In this document: in pieces, positions 10,571 to 23,216 of the stretch
Position numbering within the stretch: position 1 is the first letter of the stretch
Layout of the letters: every line of letters begins with the position of its first letter
Assembly (NCBI GenBank): GCA_948567375.1
Contig: OX419755.1
Location: forward strand, 5,957,001-6,021,000
Origin: Lunularia cruciata
Lineage: Eukaryota > Streptophyta > Marchantiopsida > Lunulariales > Lunulariaceae
DNA length: 64,000 nucleotides
Direction: 5' to 3'
The notes under the pieces: generated by a model
What the model saw: only the letters and a program-made list of their open reading frames with translations
Database searches by the model: none
Told to the model about the DNA's origin: nothing
Translations under genes and position numbers: made by a program

Positions 10571-13460
10571 CCTTGCAACCTATTGCTGCACTCATTGCCC
10601 ATATAAGAGGATGGGTAAGCACTCCCTCCAAAACTGTATCCCATGTAGGGTCCATAACCACAACATCTGCTATTGTCACTTGATCATCTCGGACTAAGTA
10701 TAAGTCTGTCTTGACACATATCATCTGCAAAGCATACAACCGCTCACTCCAAGCCAAGTATCCACTCTCTTGTGCACTAACAAACACTATGTCCTTAATA
10801 ACATCATGGGTAGCTATCCTCTATCTTCCAAAAGGACACCGTGTCATATGGATTGTTGCTACATCTAGTGTAGAACCACACTCACAAGTGAGTAATGAAG
10901 ATGTAGATGTATGGACCAAACCTAGGCAAAACCTCATCATTGTAGAGAAAATATTTGGTGCAAGTTGGAATACCCTAATGCACGATTGATGTAGGATCCA
11001 AGAGCCTGCACCCTTGTCGGAGCAAGAATGAAAACTTGCTCTGGTAGCATGAGGAATGGACAAGTCAACTAAGAGAGAATGTAGCATATGTTCACATTGT
11101 TGCTCCATGAAGGAAGACTATAAACCTCAAGTCCAATATGATGATAGTGAAGCAAAAGATGGAAAGTCCTTGTGTGCCCATGCACACGAGGAATAGACTA
11201 TCTCTTGTCTGCCGTAATAGCATTTGGAAAGAAAAGGATCCCTCCTCAACCTTTGTCACATAAGTCTCCAAAACCGGCCTATCAACAACCATAAAATGAG
11301 AGGAAAGTAGGGATGCCAAGAGAGCCCAACTATCCAAAAATGCTATAGGTGCCTTCTCCTCCATACATAGCAAGCGAATCCCTCCACACAAGATTGGTAG
11401 AGCCGTTTGTCTATGTGCCAAATCCCTTATCACACACTCAAATGTCACTTGCCCAATAATATCACCAAAGACTCCCATAATCCTCCTATCAAAGGCTCTC
11501 AAACGTGATAAGAAGGACGAGGAGGGAGGGATTATACAAATGAGGTAAGCCGGTTGACAAGCAATACTAGAGGAGATTATACCAAATGCCACCTTCAGAT
11601 CCCCTAGGAACGGAAGGTCATCCACATGGAAAACATCTTTTGCAAGGGCAACGTCTAAGAAGCGTATGACAAAATCCTTGGATCCTATTGGCACTCCAAG
11701 AACACGTAGTCCATTTGTAGATGTGATACACCCCTTTGGAAACTCAAGGAGGAGAGGGACACCTAAAGTGGACCATGCCATGCACTTTGACACCTTGACT
11801 CTCAAGCCTACTAGATGTAGCTTTGTAGTCAAGTGTTCAAAGGCTTGCTTAATTTGATCTATAGGGCCCACAAAATGTGTATCATTTGCCAAGGAGAGAA
11901 ATACACAACTTGGCATAGCCAAAGTAGTAGATAGGAGAGCTTTAAAGTGAGCCATGGCAAATAAGGGTTCCCTTAAAAGATCTCCTTAACATGTATCAAT
12001 AGTTGACTCCAAGACGGTGACTCCCTCCTTTGAACAATCATGTTGGTAGTAAAGGGAAGCAAGAGAGCCATAAAAAGACCACACAAAGGGAATACAAATT
12101 GCCAAGAATCCACCAGCCTCCCTAATCTCTCTAAGATGGATGCACATGAGATGCTATTAAAAGCATTCTCAACATCCACCTATAGGACGACCCACTCCGG
12201 ATGGATATCTAGAAGTGCTATAATGCCAAAAGATATAACCTCACATCCTCTAGGTATAGCTACTCCAAACTGATATGTACTGAGGTGTTGTCAAAAGTGA
12301 GAATGATGCTAAAAAACAATGGTACAATTGACCAAATGCAAAAAAACTTTCCAATATCAATTGATCTAATACCTCCTATATCTTTCTCCATTGTGAGAAG
12401 TAGACTAGCACCTAACACTTGATTAACAAATTAATAGAAATGTCTCCTCTTGCTATTGCTGTAGCTGCCTAAACAACTCAATGAAACCACTAGAAAGATC
12501 ATTTGTTTGAAAGAAATCTCAAAGGTGCTCATATACCATCCCCGACAAGCCTCTTGAGGAAAGTGAGGGGCAATGCACAATCCTTGTGCAAAAAGTGACC
12601 TATCAAGACATAAAAGCTACTCAGGTTGATAATCTAAGACCTATAGTGGTAGTCCCTCTACTACCATAGGATGTAGTGAGCCTAGGAAAGAGATAGTCTA
12701 ATCAATAGGACTAGCCATGGACAAAGGGTGTAGTGCTCATGTTGCTCTACTAAACTCTCCCAAATGACCCAATGTCCTACACCGCCGTAATTGAGTGGAC
12801 TCTATGGTATCATGTGGTAAAACCTATCTCCTAAAATGTGTAGCCCTAATAGACTCCTCTTAAAGGGCCACCCAATCTCCCGCTTGGAATGGATGAAATA
12901 TACTAGACATCTCTTTATGCTCCGCACATCGCCCTCTAGCATAACAAAGACACCATCAAGGGAGTAAGAAGAATAGGAACCATGCTAACTTCCAAGGGAT
13001 CACGTGCCAAACAATCAAGTGGTAGGCAAAAAGTCTATCTAGCCCCATCATGGAGTGTAGAGGGTAGCCTATGGAATAGATGTGGACTTGGAAAACTAGT
13101 CTCAAACAACCCTAAAATACAACCTACTTGAGAAGCTAACCACTCCCATGACTCAATCTGTATCCTTGGAATGGTCAATGAAGGGATAGAAGAAGCGTGC
13201 ATAATCTCAAGTGTCATTGTTGTCAATGTGGTTGCTTGCCTCACATGGATGTCCCAAGTGGACCAATCATAGTCCTTCCCATGTGGGTCTTTACCCCTTG
13301 CAAGGTAAAGCGTCGATGATACACTGAGCATGGTGTATCTTGAGCTGCTCTAGGCGGTCTCACATGAGTAGATGTAGCCATGGCTACCACAAAAATAATG
13401 ATGCTCCTCTCCATATCCCCACATACTTGCAAAACCACAACCCTCACATCCAAACTCACA
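10456..13460 (-). mobile_element. Degenerate LINE (non-LTR retrotransposon), minus strand
   Basis: Read on the minus strand, blocks of one long polyprotein appear in order but in shifting frames with stops. About 13460-13035 is an N-terminal part (DYDWSTWDIHVRQATT), and about 13020-12300 is poorly preserved coding sequence. About 12280-11400 is the reverse transcriptase, and about 11110-10540 is a C-terminal domain with a Cys-x-Cys...His...Cys pattern (CECGSTLDVATIHMTRC) that may bind zinc or nucleic acid. No LTR, PBS or integrase is present, which fits a LINE. I saw no clear poly(A) tail or target-site duplication, so both ends are approximate. It is dead: there are multiple frameshifts and the RT catalytic Asp pair is altered. 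Confidence 0.7.
11092..12290 (-). pseudogene. LINE reverse transcriptase remnant
   Basis: Starting near 12290 on the minus strand, one frame gives QFGVAIPRGCE, then a stop near 12180, then VDVENAFNSIS, the RT motif A region (Asp...Ala-Phe-x-Ser). After a frameshift near 11960 the frame continues as AHFKALLSTTLAMPSCVFLS. The expected (Y/L)ADD catalytic box follows but reads LANDTHFVG, so the second catalytic Asp context is lost. Downstream KVSKC and LGVPIGS match the RT palm/thumb region of non-LTR elements. The remnant cannot be active. Confidence 0.72.
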
Positions 13461-14370
13461 TAAGAAAATACAATCTCTCCAAACCCTAGAAACTATAAAT
13501 TCTCATAACTTTCAATTTCCATCTCCAAAATTTTCAAACTAAATTCCCATGGAACTTAATTATGAAAACCAAGAGATTAAAAATGAAAATAACCTATCAT
13601 TCTCAATGTGTAATGATCACTTGGTAATGAGGCAGATAAATGAACATTAACTTGAGAAAGGATGCAATCTATACTATCCTAAGTTGCATTCATGAGCTAT
13701 CAAACAGAAACTTCGGCACTGATGAAGTCGAATGTGATTTAGTAGAAGCGTATTATGAAGTCGTATGTGTCATTGTGGAGGCGCACTATGATCACCTTTT
13801 ACTTCCTTATGAGTATTTGATGTTTTTAGGACTCGTGCATGCGATATAATTTATATCCAATCCTCTAACGCTCTACTTTTGATATATCAATATAATACTC
13901 TCAGGTTGACTAACTGATCTTCCATGACTTTTGATTTTCTGGCTGCTGCATTGATTTAAACTTCTATCTATCTTAATTTTTCTAGTCTGGCTTGTCAAGT
14001 TGATTTTATTTCTGTACATGCACTATTGTGTTGTTTATGCTTGTCTGTGCACGTTACTAGTATATAGATATATGTTATTGGTATATAGATATTACTTTTG
14101 TTATGTTTTAGAGTTATGTTTATTCATACTTTCATTCCATCATATGTTTGATATCATGTGTACTTTACATATCTTGTATCTCACATCTCATTTGCATTCA
14201 GTGAATTCCGGATCTCCCGTTTCTCAAATAGCTTATGTCCTCATTTCTCTATATCCTAAGCCGGTTTCATACTTCGAATTCTCTATTTCCCAACCATGTC
14301 TCTAACAGATGAGGATCCACATAGCTGGTGATCATATATTTCTTTCATTATGAGGTGTAACCATTTCTCT

Positions 14371-14396
14371 ATACATAGATTTCAAAATCTATGTAT
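14371..14396. repeat. Perfect 12-bp inverted repeat, 2-nt loop
   Basis: The arms atacatagattt (14371-14382) and aaatctatgtat (14385-14396) are exact reverse complements around 'ca'. It is AT-rich and isolated, with no gene next to it, so a terminator or regulatory role is not supported. Confidence 0.8.
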
Positions 14397-14946
14397 GAAA
14401 CCGTATGGTTCAATTTGGTAGGCGTGCTGTATCATGTCCTGTCATATTTCCAGTAGTCAGTAGACATGTTGGCTAGTATATTTCATCTTCACTTCATATC
14501 ATCACTCTATTAAAAATAATCCGCTCAATTCCATTTGACAATTTAAGGAAATTCCATTGTAGAACAATCTTCTGTCTCACTTGAAAACGTTCTATTGGGT
14601 TAATTTTAGACGATATGTAAGATGGATGTATATACCATGAGGCTTAGAAATGATCAATTTACTTTTGGACAAATTAAATTGATCATAGATAAAAAAGATA
14701 AAAATCTACAGTCTTTCTATAATCTATACAACCTCCAGTTTCAGTAACTAGAATAGAGGAGCTTTAACAAGTCCAATCGTTAGGAAGTTAGGGTTTTTTG
14801 AACGAGCCTTGAAGCTAGAAGCAATTACTAAATTGCTTGTGGTTTTGGATCATCTTCGTGGGTAATTTATACAAATTCCACATCTCCTGCACACGTTGAA
14901 GATTCATTCCTCATACGCTACGAAAGTCCAGACTGGCATATTTGTC

Positions 14947-15060
14947 ACATATGTGTGTATCATCGCAAGTGATTGTTCAATAAGCCAACATATAAATCAT
15001 TGCAAGTAATTGTCAATAAGCCACATATGTATCATCGCAAGTGATTGCCAATAAGCCAAC
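14947..15060. repeat. Three-unit minisatellite, about 36-43 bp
   Basis: The unit 'catat(gt)atcat(c/t)gcaagt(g/a)attg', then 'tcaataagcca', occurs three times head to tail. Unit boundaries are near 14947, 14988 and 15022. Small indels separate the copies. Confidence 0.75.
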
Positions 15061-17696
15061 AAGGACAAGAAGTCCTTATCAATTAGTGTCTTCAGCGTCG
15101 AAAAGTGATTTGAAACCAAACAAACCAGGAGAAAAGTTTCTTTCAGTCACATACTCATTTTTTAATTGGTCATTTTGTTATCAATTTTACTATTATTACA
15201 CTATTCTTGACTAGTACCATACACTGATTCATATATGCGATAAAATACAACAAAAATAGAATTTACACATACTAAATCTAGGTTTATAATCCGCTTTACG
15301 TTCTCATTTAATGGATTCATATATGATCTCACGAGCTAATGAGATATCGATGGACGATAATACTTCTTACTAGTTAATATACATATTGCGTTGTATGAGC
15401 AGAGAAGATTCATGAATGCTTGTAACACAAAGGAAAATGATTTAAAAATGTAAAATTTATAAATAGAGATTTATTTACAAATCTTTTTTATATTATTTCA
15501 ATGGTTTTATATATTCTTCGTGTTATTATATATACTTTTGTTTTGGCAAAGGTACGTGTTCTTGAATCTTAACAACGATCATTCATTAAAATATTCTAAT
15601 TCATATTCATTATAATTTTTATGATGAAATTCTGCTTAGATTTAGTTCATCCATCTATATCTTGATTATTCATTTTTGAGAATATTTCTACACTAGACTT
15701 AGTTAGTTATCGCGTCATATGACTCTATTCTACCAATCTTGTGGAAACGATACTATCCAAAAGAGTGTATTGAGTTCTTTTGAAGGACAGAAGATAATTA
15801 CCCATGATACTCCTAAAATAAAATATTTACCATAGTGTGAAAGAGTTGATATTTGATTTTGAGAGAACATTTATATGCTTTGTATAAAAATGAGTTAGCG
15901 TAGATTTATATTGGACGGAAGTTAATATACCTTATAGAGAACATGAATTAAGAGGATCAAATGCATGCACCTAATATTGTGATTATGGATCTCACTCACG
16001 TACACGTAATTTTGGATGGATAATCAAGGATAATTATCCATCCTCTTGAATATATTATAAATGGAATAACAACAACTAAAGTCATTTTTTTTTTCTTTCT
16101 CTAGCTTTGAAACTAAATTAAACAATGAACATAGCATTTGATACATTTGTAGAGCAATAATACACATACACTCTTTTATAAACGTGTTAAATATTATATT
16201 CATCACTCTATTAAGAAACGTTGGTTAATATAATCTATAAGAAAACCATCACTTAAGGATTGTATTCCCATTATAAATTGCCTCTCCTTTTAAAATTCAA
16301 TTAATAATCACCTGAATTTGGTCTCAATTGAACCACTAAAGTAAATAGTTCCTGTTGTAGATACTGAAAATCACCTTTACCCCTTGCACTCACGTGATAA
16401 CTAATAAATTGAATTCATGAAATGAAATGTAAAATATGAAGAAAATAAATGAAGAAAGGAGGGGAGATTGTCAACCATAAAGACAATGCCATCTTGAGAA
16501 ATAAGGCATGTAGCATCAGGAGCAACTTATGGCAGCCCCTCTAATGAGTATAATGAAGGGTTTCAGATTTAGAATTGACAAATTTTTTGGGATGGATTTT
16601 TAAAAATATCCATAAAATATATTTTATGGATAACTAGTGAGAGATTTCAATCTTAAAGGGGAACATCTTGTAAAATTTTAGGGTGAATAAAATCATATCA
16701 AATTTAAATTATGTATAATTCAAACATTAAACAAAGTCACATAACGGGTCACGTTTTAGATTGCTCATAAAATTTTGTACAGCTACGTATTTTTACCCAT
16801 AAATTTTTTTTTATTGTACTCCCATGTGCTATCCATAAAGTTGTCGTAAAATCATTCACGGATTTCTACGGATATGGAAAACTTAATTTTGAAACCTCCG
16901 ATAAACCTTATCAATCCTTCATTCTTCCTATTGTCACTTGGCTAAACTTTATCAAACGTAATGTTCTCGATTTGACATGAATGAATCATCCCTCCTATGA
17001 TGTTGGCTAATCATTCGTCGTCGCGATTGTATAGCTTCCTTGCAGAGTTATTGCAGACATATTTAGGTGTTTCTTGATCATGCTTTTGGTGTTCAGTTCC
17101 ACTTACCCAGCTGCTTGTGTAGGTACATTGGGGGCTTCAATTTTAGAATATAACAAATCTCTGCGGAAAAGGGTCATTTCTATAAAATATTGGACTGGAT
17201 CCCATCAAAAGTTTGAAATTGGAAAAATCCGGAATAGGTTTCTATAGGGAGAGAGATTATTTTACGGACCAGTTTAAACGTAATGTACCCATGTGACTAG
17301 ATCCCAATTACAAGCATATTAATGTTAATGAAAGATACAAATCCCAAAATCGTACATGGATTTTACAGATTATGCCAAATATTACTTGTAAAGATTCATA
17401 ACACTTGAATCTATCGATTTCAAAATGAAGGACACCTTTGAGCAGAACCAATTCCCCATTCTCTTTGCCTCATTTTGTCATTTAAGTGAAGTGTACTGAC
17501 TGGAGTATCTTGTCATTTGAGTGGAGTGTCTAATAGATATTTCGGTAGATGTTTCTTTGTCATTTGTGAGTACATTCGAGCGGACTTCATTGCATGCGTG
17601 CAATAACGATTTTAAGTAATCTAATGATTTTGGGTTACACATCAAGTCTTATGGCGTCTGAACTTTTGGAGCGCACTAGGGGTACGTGGTTATTAG

Positions 17697-17856
17697 TAGA
17701 CCAGACTAGAAGAGAGTAGAATTACTTCTTCACGAAAAAATAGACTACGTTTTGAATTTGTAACTAAATTTTGAATCAATAGACCAGACGAGAGTAGAAT
17801 TTCACCTTCACGGAGTAACAGATTGTGTTCAGAACTCGTAAGTAAATTTGGACTTG
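17697..17856. repeat. Two-unit tandem repeat, about 80 bp
   Basis: Both units start 'tagaccagac(tagaa)gagagtagaatt', continue with '(t)tcacg.a..a.tag', and end with 'taa(c/g)taaatttt..'. The second begins at 17780. The first unit has an extra few bases early on. No coding capacity. Confidence 0.65.
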
Positions 17857-19235
17857 AACGGATCTGAGTTTCTTTCTTTCTTGATATCTTTTGCTTTGAC
17901 TATTCTAACATATAATGCTACCATTCAACAATTCAGCTTTTCAAGTTTCGCTTTCTCTGCACTCGGACATATTCAAACTTTTATATGGGTTCCGTTCCAT
18001 GTATCGAGCTCAGGCAATCTCGAAACATAAGGCACTAAATAGATTTGTTCCCTTCTCTTCGGCAAAGAAAGCTGATTCGTGTCCCCTAAATTTGGGAAAT
18101 ACAATATGTGGTGTATCAGGCACTTGGGCACTATGCTTTTGTACAGACTTGTAACGAAATTTCAAACTTCCACCAAGTTAGTCAAAGGTCTCATACAGCC
18201 GTTTTGCATGCCAGGGATTACCATAGTTTGTTTATAGTTCTTGTCTCTTTACATGATGACTTGAAGTTACTTATTTGTCAGAAAAGTTATCATCTGTAAA
18301 TTGCCGTTCCTTGAGACCATTCTATGTTGAGTGTCTGTGGTTCTGGTTGGGATGTGAAGGAGAACATCGGAGGATCGACATTGAAGTATAAATGCCAAAA
18401 GAGTAGCAAGATATTTCGATAAAGAGGAAGTCTGCATCCCCTGTATGTTTAGTCAAGATTACTTCTTGCGTTTATCTTTTTTCTCAATACAGATCCCGTC
18501 GTTACAAGTCGATGTGCTGTTTAGACTTTTAGTCAGAATAGGATGGCCCAGCTAAGTTTCCAGGTCTTCATGGCTTCCTAAATCAGTTAATAAGTTGCAT
18601 TCTAGGTAGGTTTTCATGGCTTCTTGGATATCATATGTTTGTAGAAGTGTCCACCGCGGTTTCCGAAGCATTACCAACAAAACAGATTATCATATTATTG
18701 TCTCCAAGTCAAATGTTCAATTTTAAGCTCAAGTCACATCACTGGTCTGAATGCAATAGTACACTTTTGGTTCTATTCGTTGCTGGTTACGAAAGTGCAT
18801 AAGCACTTGTGAACTTCAAGTCGTTACTCCTCGCTAGATGCGTTACTCGTATAGAAGATCGTTCAACATGCACGCCCACACTTGAGGTCGTCAAAATCCA
18901 CGGTATGATGTCTTAAGGGGCTGCAGAACACTCGTAAAATATTGCCATTGCCTATTCATTCTGAAAGATGTACGTCCTCTTAGCTGCCAATGTTCTACCA
19001 ACTTGTCATCATAACCATATAGGAAATCGGACGTTTAGCTCGAGTGGCCAGAACTACCCAAAGCCAGTCTAGCGCACGGCTGCTCCCACGACCCTTTGAG
19101 TTTCCTGTACTTTCCATATTGGGGGTTTAGGGACTTTGTAATATTCTATAAATCTTTTTAATGGGATTTGACAGGAATTGTTATGGGAGGTGACGGAAAT
19201 GGTTATAGGGTATGATGGAGGAGGTATTATGTTTG

Positions 19236-19256
19236 CTTACGAGTGAAACTCGTAAG
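19236..19256. repeat. Perfect 9-bp hairpin
   Basis: cttacgagt (19236-19244), loop gaa, actcgtaag (19248-19256). No neighbouring gene gives it a role. Confidence 0.7.
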
Positions 19257-19407
19257 TAAAAATCGTGGGATTAGTTTGAATTTGAATTTGAAGTTGTTCA
19301 AGTGTCGTGTAGTCTATGAGATTCATCCTCTCTCTCTCACATATTCCTTGGGGGGTTGGACTTGTCATTCAGTTCTTGCATCAATTTGTCCTCTCCTCAT
19401 TTTTCTT

Positions 19408-19600
19408 GTGTCTTTGACATACCATTAAATTCTTTGATTTTCATATCCACTTTTCTTTCTTCCTTGTGAAGTGCGCCGCATGTGCCTTTGACACACCATG
19501 CTCCATTTTTCTTTCTCCCTTGAAGTGCCTCGCCGGTGTCTTTGACATACCATGCAGTTCTTTGATTTTCATATCCACTCTTCTTTCTCCTTTTTGAATC
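19408..19600. repeat. Imperfect tandem repeat, pyrimidine-rich, about 70-bp units
   Basis: A unit with 'tgtctttgacataccat', then 'ttctttgattttcatatcca' and '(c)ttttctttctccttgaagtgc', is repeated. The 'ctttgaca(t/c)accat' word appears near 19411, 19485 and 19540. The middle copy has lost the 'gattttcatatcc' part. Confidence 0.65.
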
Positions 19601-19912
19601 ATGAATATTTCAAAGAATTCTTGTGCATTACTCTAGTAAAGTGTAAACAGCTCTTTCATTCATCTCTTAGGAGAGCAAGTTTAAATTCTTTTTTGTCAAT
19701 ATGCCTTGGATAGGTTCTTGCATAGAAATTCTACATGAAATTATAAAGGCAATGCAAAGGTCCATGCATAGTACCCAAAGAGACGAGCAATGGATGGACA
19801 ATGACAATGAAGTATGGACTAAAGACAAGGGAATTGACAATGAGATGAGTTTAGATTTGGACAAATGGAGTGGCAATGAAGATGAATATAATAGTTTTTT
19901 TATTCAAATGGC

Positions 19913-20153
19913 TGTCATGACATTGGTAGCACCAAAGCTAGGTTGCTTGGATGTTGGAGTGGTAGTGTTGGTAGTCATAGGTATTTTGGTAGTTACTCAT
20001 GGACTACTTGTTGCTGGTCCAATTTTAGGTTAGGGCTACTGATCACATGGTAGGACCTATTGTCACTTGCACCATTTGCACAATAGGATGTGCCGTCAAC
20101 GGTGCTCTTAGGGCTGGAGATCTAGGTTGAGCAAGGGGATATACCTTCAAAGT
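19913..20153 (+). repeat. Repeat E, copy 1, left part (interrupted by element A)
   Basis: This sequence ends at the target site of element A and continues at 36089. The same sequence is found without interruption from about 44440. Both copies share 'ggtagtgttgg(t/c)a(g/a)tcat', 'attttggtagttactcatgga' and 'gacctaggttgag'. One frame in both copies encodes a similar hydrophobic run (VVLxxIxILVVTHGLLVxG), so E may once have been coding. I do not recognise the family. Confidence 0.7.
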
Positions 20154-20900
20154 TGTAATATTTGGAGGATAGCAAAGAAACATAGAAGAGAAAAGATAAG
20201 TTTCACACTCAAACTTTGGTGCCCCCAAGGGAGCACCGTCTCTTTATTATATAGCCAAAGAGGATCTCCTCCAAGGATGCTCCACCATAGGATTAGGTAC
20301 ATGGATAGGTGACTTGTCAGCAAGCTCCACCCTTAGATTAATTTCTTGGATGGGTGACATGTCAATATTGGTCCCATCTGGTTGGTCAAAGAGGCTTCGA
20401 CCAAAGGGAATCTTTTAGAGAATCTTCTTGTAAGAATCTCAGAATCACATGGGTGAGGTACCATTGGAAAGCTCTTGGCAAGACAAACCAAGGGGGAGGG
20501 AAGGCCATCCTTTCCTCTACATTGGGGAGGGGGGAGTGCATTTTTGAGGCCTAATTCATCTGTTAAGGTCTTTGAAATTGCCTTTGAAGTTTTTAGGCCT
20601 ATTTTGGTTTCTTCCCTATTAGTAGAAGTGCTCTTTTGGTGATACCTCTACCTGATCTACTTCATCCATTATGTCTATCATCCTTCCAGATGTCACCAAC
20701 CCAAATTCTACCTTTAGATTGTATGTATAGCTTTTGATTCTAAAGTCTTCAAGCATGTTTTGGTTTTTGGCTTATTAGTAGAAGTACTATTTTGGTGATA
20801 CTTCTATCTGATCTACTTAGTTCATCATGTATAACATTTTCTAAGATATTACCAAACCAAATTTCATCTCTAGATCATATGTTTAGCTATTGGTATTACA
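20154..20900 (-). repeat. 3' LTR of element A (family 1, long form)
   Basis: The LTR begins TGTAATA and ends GTATTACA. In minus orientation a TATATAAT-like box lies at about 20248-20258. The U3 part contains two tandem copies of a block with 'tattagtagaagt.ct.ttttggtgatac' (near 20626 and 20775), which makes it about 150 bp longer than the LTRs of J and F. Confidence 0.9.
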
Positions 20901-20904
20901 AACC

Positions 20905-21594
20905 TCCCTCTTTTTAAGTTGCAACATCTTTGTTGCGAAGCTGCTGTTCAAAAGATTTTACTAACACTGGTGCGTGGGTCAAGTTGGATGTTGGATGTTG
21001 GCTCCCATGTTGCCTCATATAGTGGGTAACCTTTCCATTGTATGAGATATTCCACATGCAGGTGATGAGTCCCATGGATGCGTTTTTGGAGAATGTGTTC
21101 AACTTCATCTTCCTCCATGACATCAATGAGTATCGGGCAAGGTCAAATGTCTTGTATGGAGGGACAATGGCCTGATCTATGTAGTAGAGAGACATGGAAC
21201 ATTGGATGGATCTTCATGTGTAGTGGTAGCTTGAGGCGATAGGCCACAACACCAATTTGACAAAGAATGGGAAAAGCCCCAATCAAGCGAGGTTTGAGCT
21301 TGCGAGTGCCAACTAATGTGAGGTTGGTTGTTGACAGCCAAACTTTATCTCCCACCTGGAACTCCATGTGCCTATGGTGTGCATCAGCATATTGATTTTA
21401 TTGATTTTTGGCAATTTGCAACTTGTTTTTTGCATTCTCCATGCCTTGTTGGATATGCGAAACAAAAGAGTTGACAACATCAACCTAGTCACTAGACAGA
21501 TCTTCATCAAGCTCAAAGGTGTGAAAGGATGCTCGCCATACATGAGGAAGAATGGTGTGACTTGGGTGGAGGCATTTACTGAATTATTGTAGGT
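20905..21594 (-). pseudogene. Element A: integrase C-terminus and chromodomain remnant
   Basis: On the minus strand, 21594-21143 gives the end of the integrase. VGDKVWLSTTNL, RKLKPRLIGAFPI and MKIHPMFHVSLLHR match the GPY/F-type module that follows the integrase core. From 21130 to about 20950 comes a chromodomain-like segment ending in a 'hapvlvksfeqql' tail. Stops and frame changes separate the blocks. Element B cuts the reading frame at 21594/21595. Confidence 0.75.
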
Positions 21595-21599
21595 GAATT
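21595..21599. repeat. TSD of element B, left copy (gaatt)
   Basis: gaatt here and gaatt at 27269-27273 flank element B exactly. Removing B and one copy rejoins the integrase sequence of A, matching the uninterrupted homologue at 48160-48200. Confidence 0.92.
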
Positions 21600-22011
21600 T
21601 GTAACAATATGGAGTTTAGCAACGTAATTAGTAAGGCTAACGAAGTAGAGAATAAGCCAAATTAGCCCAAAATATTCCAAGAGCATCTAAGAAGCTTCTT
21701 GGGAAGCTTTCCGACTAGCTTAACTTGCATCCCAAGCAAATAGCTTCTAGAAGCTTCTAACTAGCTTAGCTTGCACGCCAAGTAGACGGCTTCTAGAAGG
21801 AAGCTTCTTGAGGAGCTTCATGGTTAACTTGGCTTGCACTCTAAGAAAGCGGCTCAAGGAAGCTTCTTGAGAAGTATCTCAAGGGCCTTGTATGCTACCT
21901 ATAAATACCAGAGCTGAAGCTCAAGCTAGGCATTTGGAGTTTTCCCTCATTCAAGTGTCCCAATGTGAGCTTCCATTCTCTTATTTCTCTCTTTGGTCAT
22001 GGTCTTTTACA
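21600..22011 (+). repeat. 5' LTR of element B (412 bp)
   Basis: Starts TGTAACAATATGG and ends TCTTTTACA directly before the PBS. It carries repeated aagcttct/agaagctt modules, including a three-unit GAA/TTC match at 21745-21757, then a TATAAATA box at about 21900-21907. Confidence 0.92.
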
Positions 22012-22012
22012 T

Positions 22013-22024
22013 TGGTATCAGAGC
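22013..22024 (+). other. Primer-binding site of element B (tRNA-Met initiator type)
   Basis: TGGTATCAGAGC follows the 5' LTR after one base. This is the common plant PBS complementary to the 3' end of initiator tRNA-Met. Confidence 0.9.
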
Positions 22025-22286
22025 AAGAATGGGATGGATGGAATTTATGGACCACCAAATCCACTTCTGCCAAACCATTTGGATTTTCATGTGCAAATAT
22101 TACCCAAGCATTGTTTTCATCCAATTCATCACCTTGCATTTTCTTGGGTAAGATTTTCTTTATATGATCACCTTGACTGAGAAACCCTTGATACTTCCAG
22201 TTGTAACTTATGGGAACCGGTGGACGTAATGCATCTATGTGTTAATCAATAAGATAAATTGAGAGTAGTGGGATAGAGTAGTAGCT

Positions 22287-23210
22287 ATGGTGGAAATATC
22301 GGACATTATCCTTGCAATACAACAACAAATTGAGCACCTTACTCAATTGTTGGATGAATGAGAGAAACAACAACAAGAACATATAGAGAGAGCACCAATT
22401 CAAGATGGAGAAGATCACATCCAATTTCCAAAACCCAAGGTGTTTGAAGGCAAGAATTATTTGGGAACAGAGGAGAATTTTGTGTTTGATTGTGAATGTT
22501 ACTTTAAAGCCACCAACCTTCAAGATGAACGGAAACAGATTCTCTTGGCTTCTAGCCAATTGGATGGTGTGGCAAAACTTGGTGGCGATTCCAAGTTGAG
22601 CAAGTTGAACGACATATTGTTGCACCAATTTTAACATGGGCAGAATTCAAGGATGTAATACTTGGTCAATTTCAAACTATAAATGCCACTCGAGCTGCAC
22701 AAGATAAACTGGTGGAGTTGAAGCAAATTGGCTTTGTAAGGAGCTACATCAGACAATTTCAAAGCATCATCATGCAAATTCCAGATATACAAGAAGGTGA
22801 AGTTTTGGATTAATTTGTGCAGGGATTGAAGGCACGAACCAAATTGGAGGTGACCATGTGGGAACCAAAAAATATAGAAGAAGCCATGCAATTGGTTGAG
22901 TGCTTTGATTCCTTGGTTGCAACAACTTGGTCTTGACCTCAACTTACGCAAAGCTTACCAGTACACTATGCACGGGTGGAGGAATTGATACCAATGGAAA
23001 TTGATGCTATCCAATGGAGACCACTTGGTATAACATATAGAGAAAGATTACAACAAAATGGAGATTGTTTTTATGTTGCCAAGCTGGACATTGCATTGAT
23101 GAATGTCCACTCAAGAAAGAGTGACCTCGACAAGTTGCCTAGATGGAGTTTGTGGAACATAATGATCAGGGAAACAAGGAATCCCAATAGGAGATTTTGG
23201 GCCGCCTACT
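22287..23210 (+). pseudogene. Element B gag remnant
   Basis: The frame starts at ATG 22287 (MVEISDIILAIQQQIEHLTQ, a coiled-coil-prone start) and meets a stop within about 25 codons. It resumes with FPKPKVFEGKN and NFVFDCECYFKATNLQDERK. The zinc knuckle at about 23065-23110 is shifted out of frame (CCxxxGHCIDEC in a different frame from the rest). It would be the capsid/nucleocapsid protein and is non-functional here. The same region is better kept at 51086-51949. Confidence 0.75.
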
Positions 23211-23216
23211 GGGAGC

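Larger units (their letters stand above)
13461..19912. other. AT-rich gene-free region with small repeats
   Basis: About 6.4 kb with no frame I can assign to a protein. The longest open frames (101 codons at 14000-14305, 110 codons at 19701-20033) are low-complexity or hydrophobic and show no domain. It contains the small repeats listed separately (14371, 14947, 17697, 19236, 19408). Three spaced copies of a 'ttgtcattt..gtgagtg' word occur at about 17470-17570. No LTR, TIR or target-site duplication was recognised. Confidence 0.45.

Noticed and set aside
14000-14305. 101-codon open frame as a small membrane protein
   Set aside because: It is Leu/Tyr/Cys-rich from AT-rich DNA, has no flanking gene signals and lies in a region full of similar short frames.
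14371-14396. Rho-independent-type terminator
   Set aside because: The hairpin is AT-rich, has no adjacent gene and no U-tract logic in a plant nuclear context.
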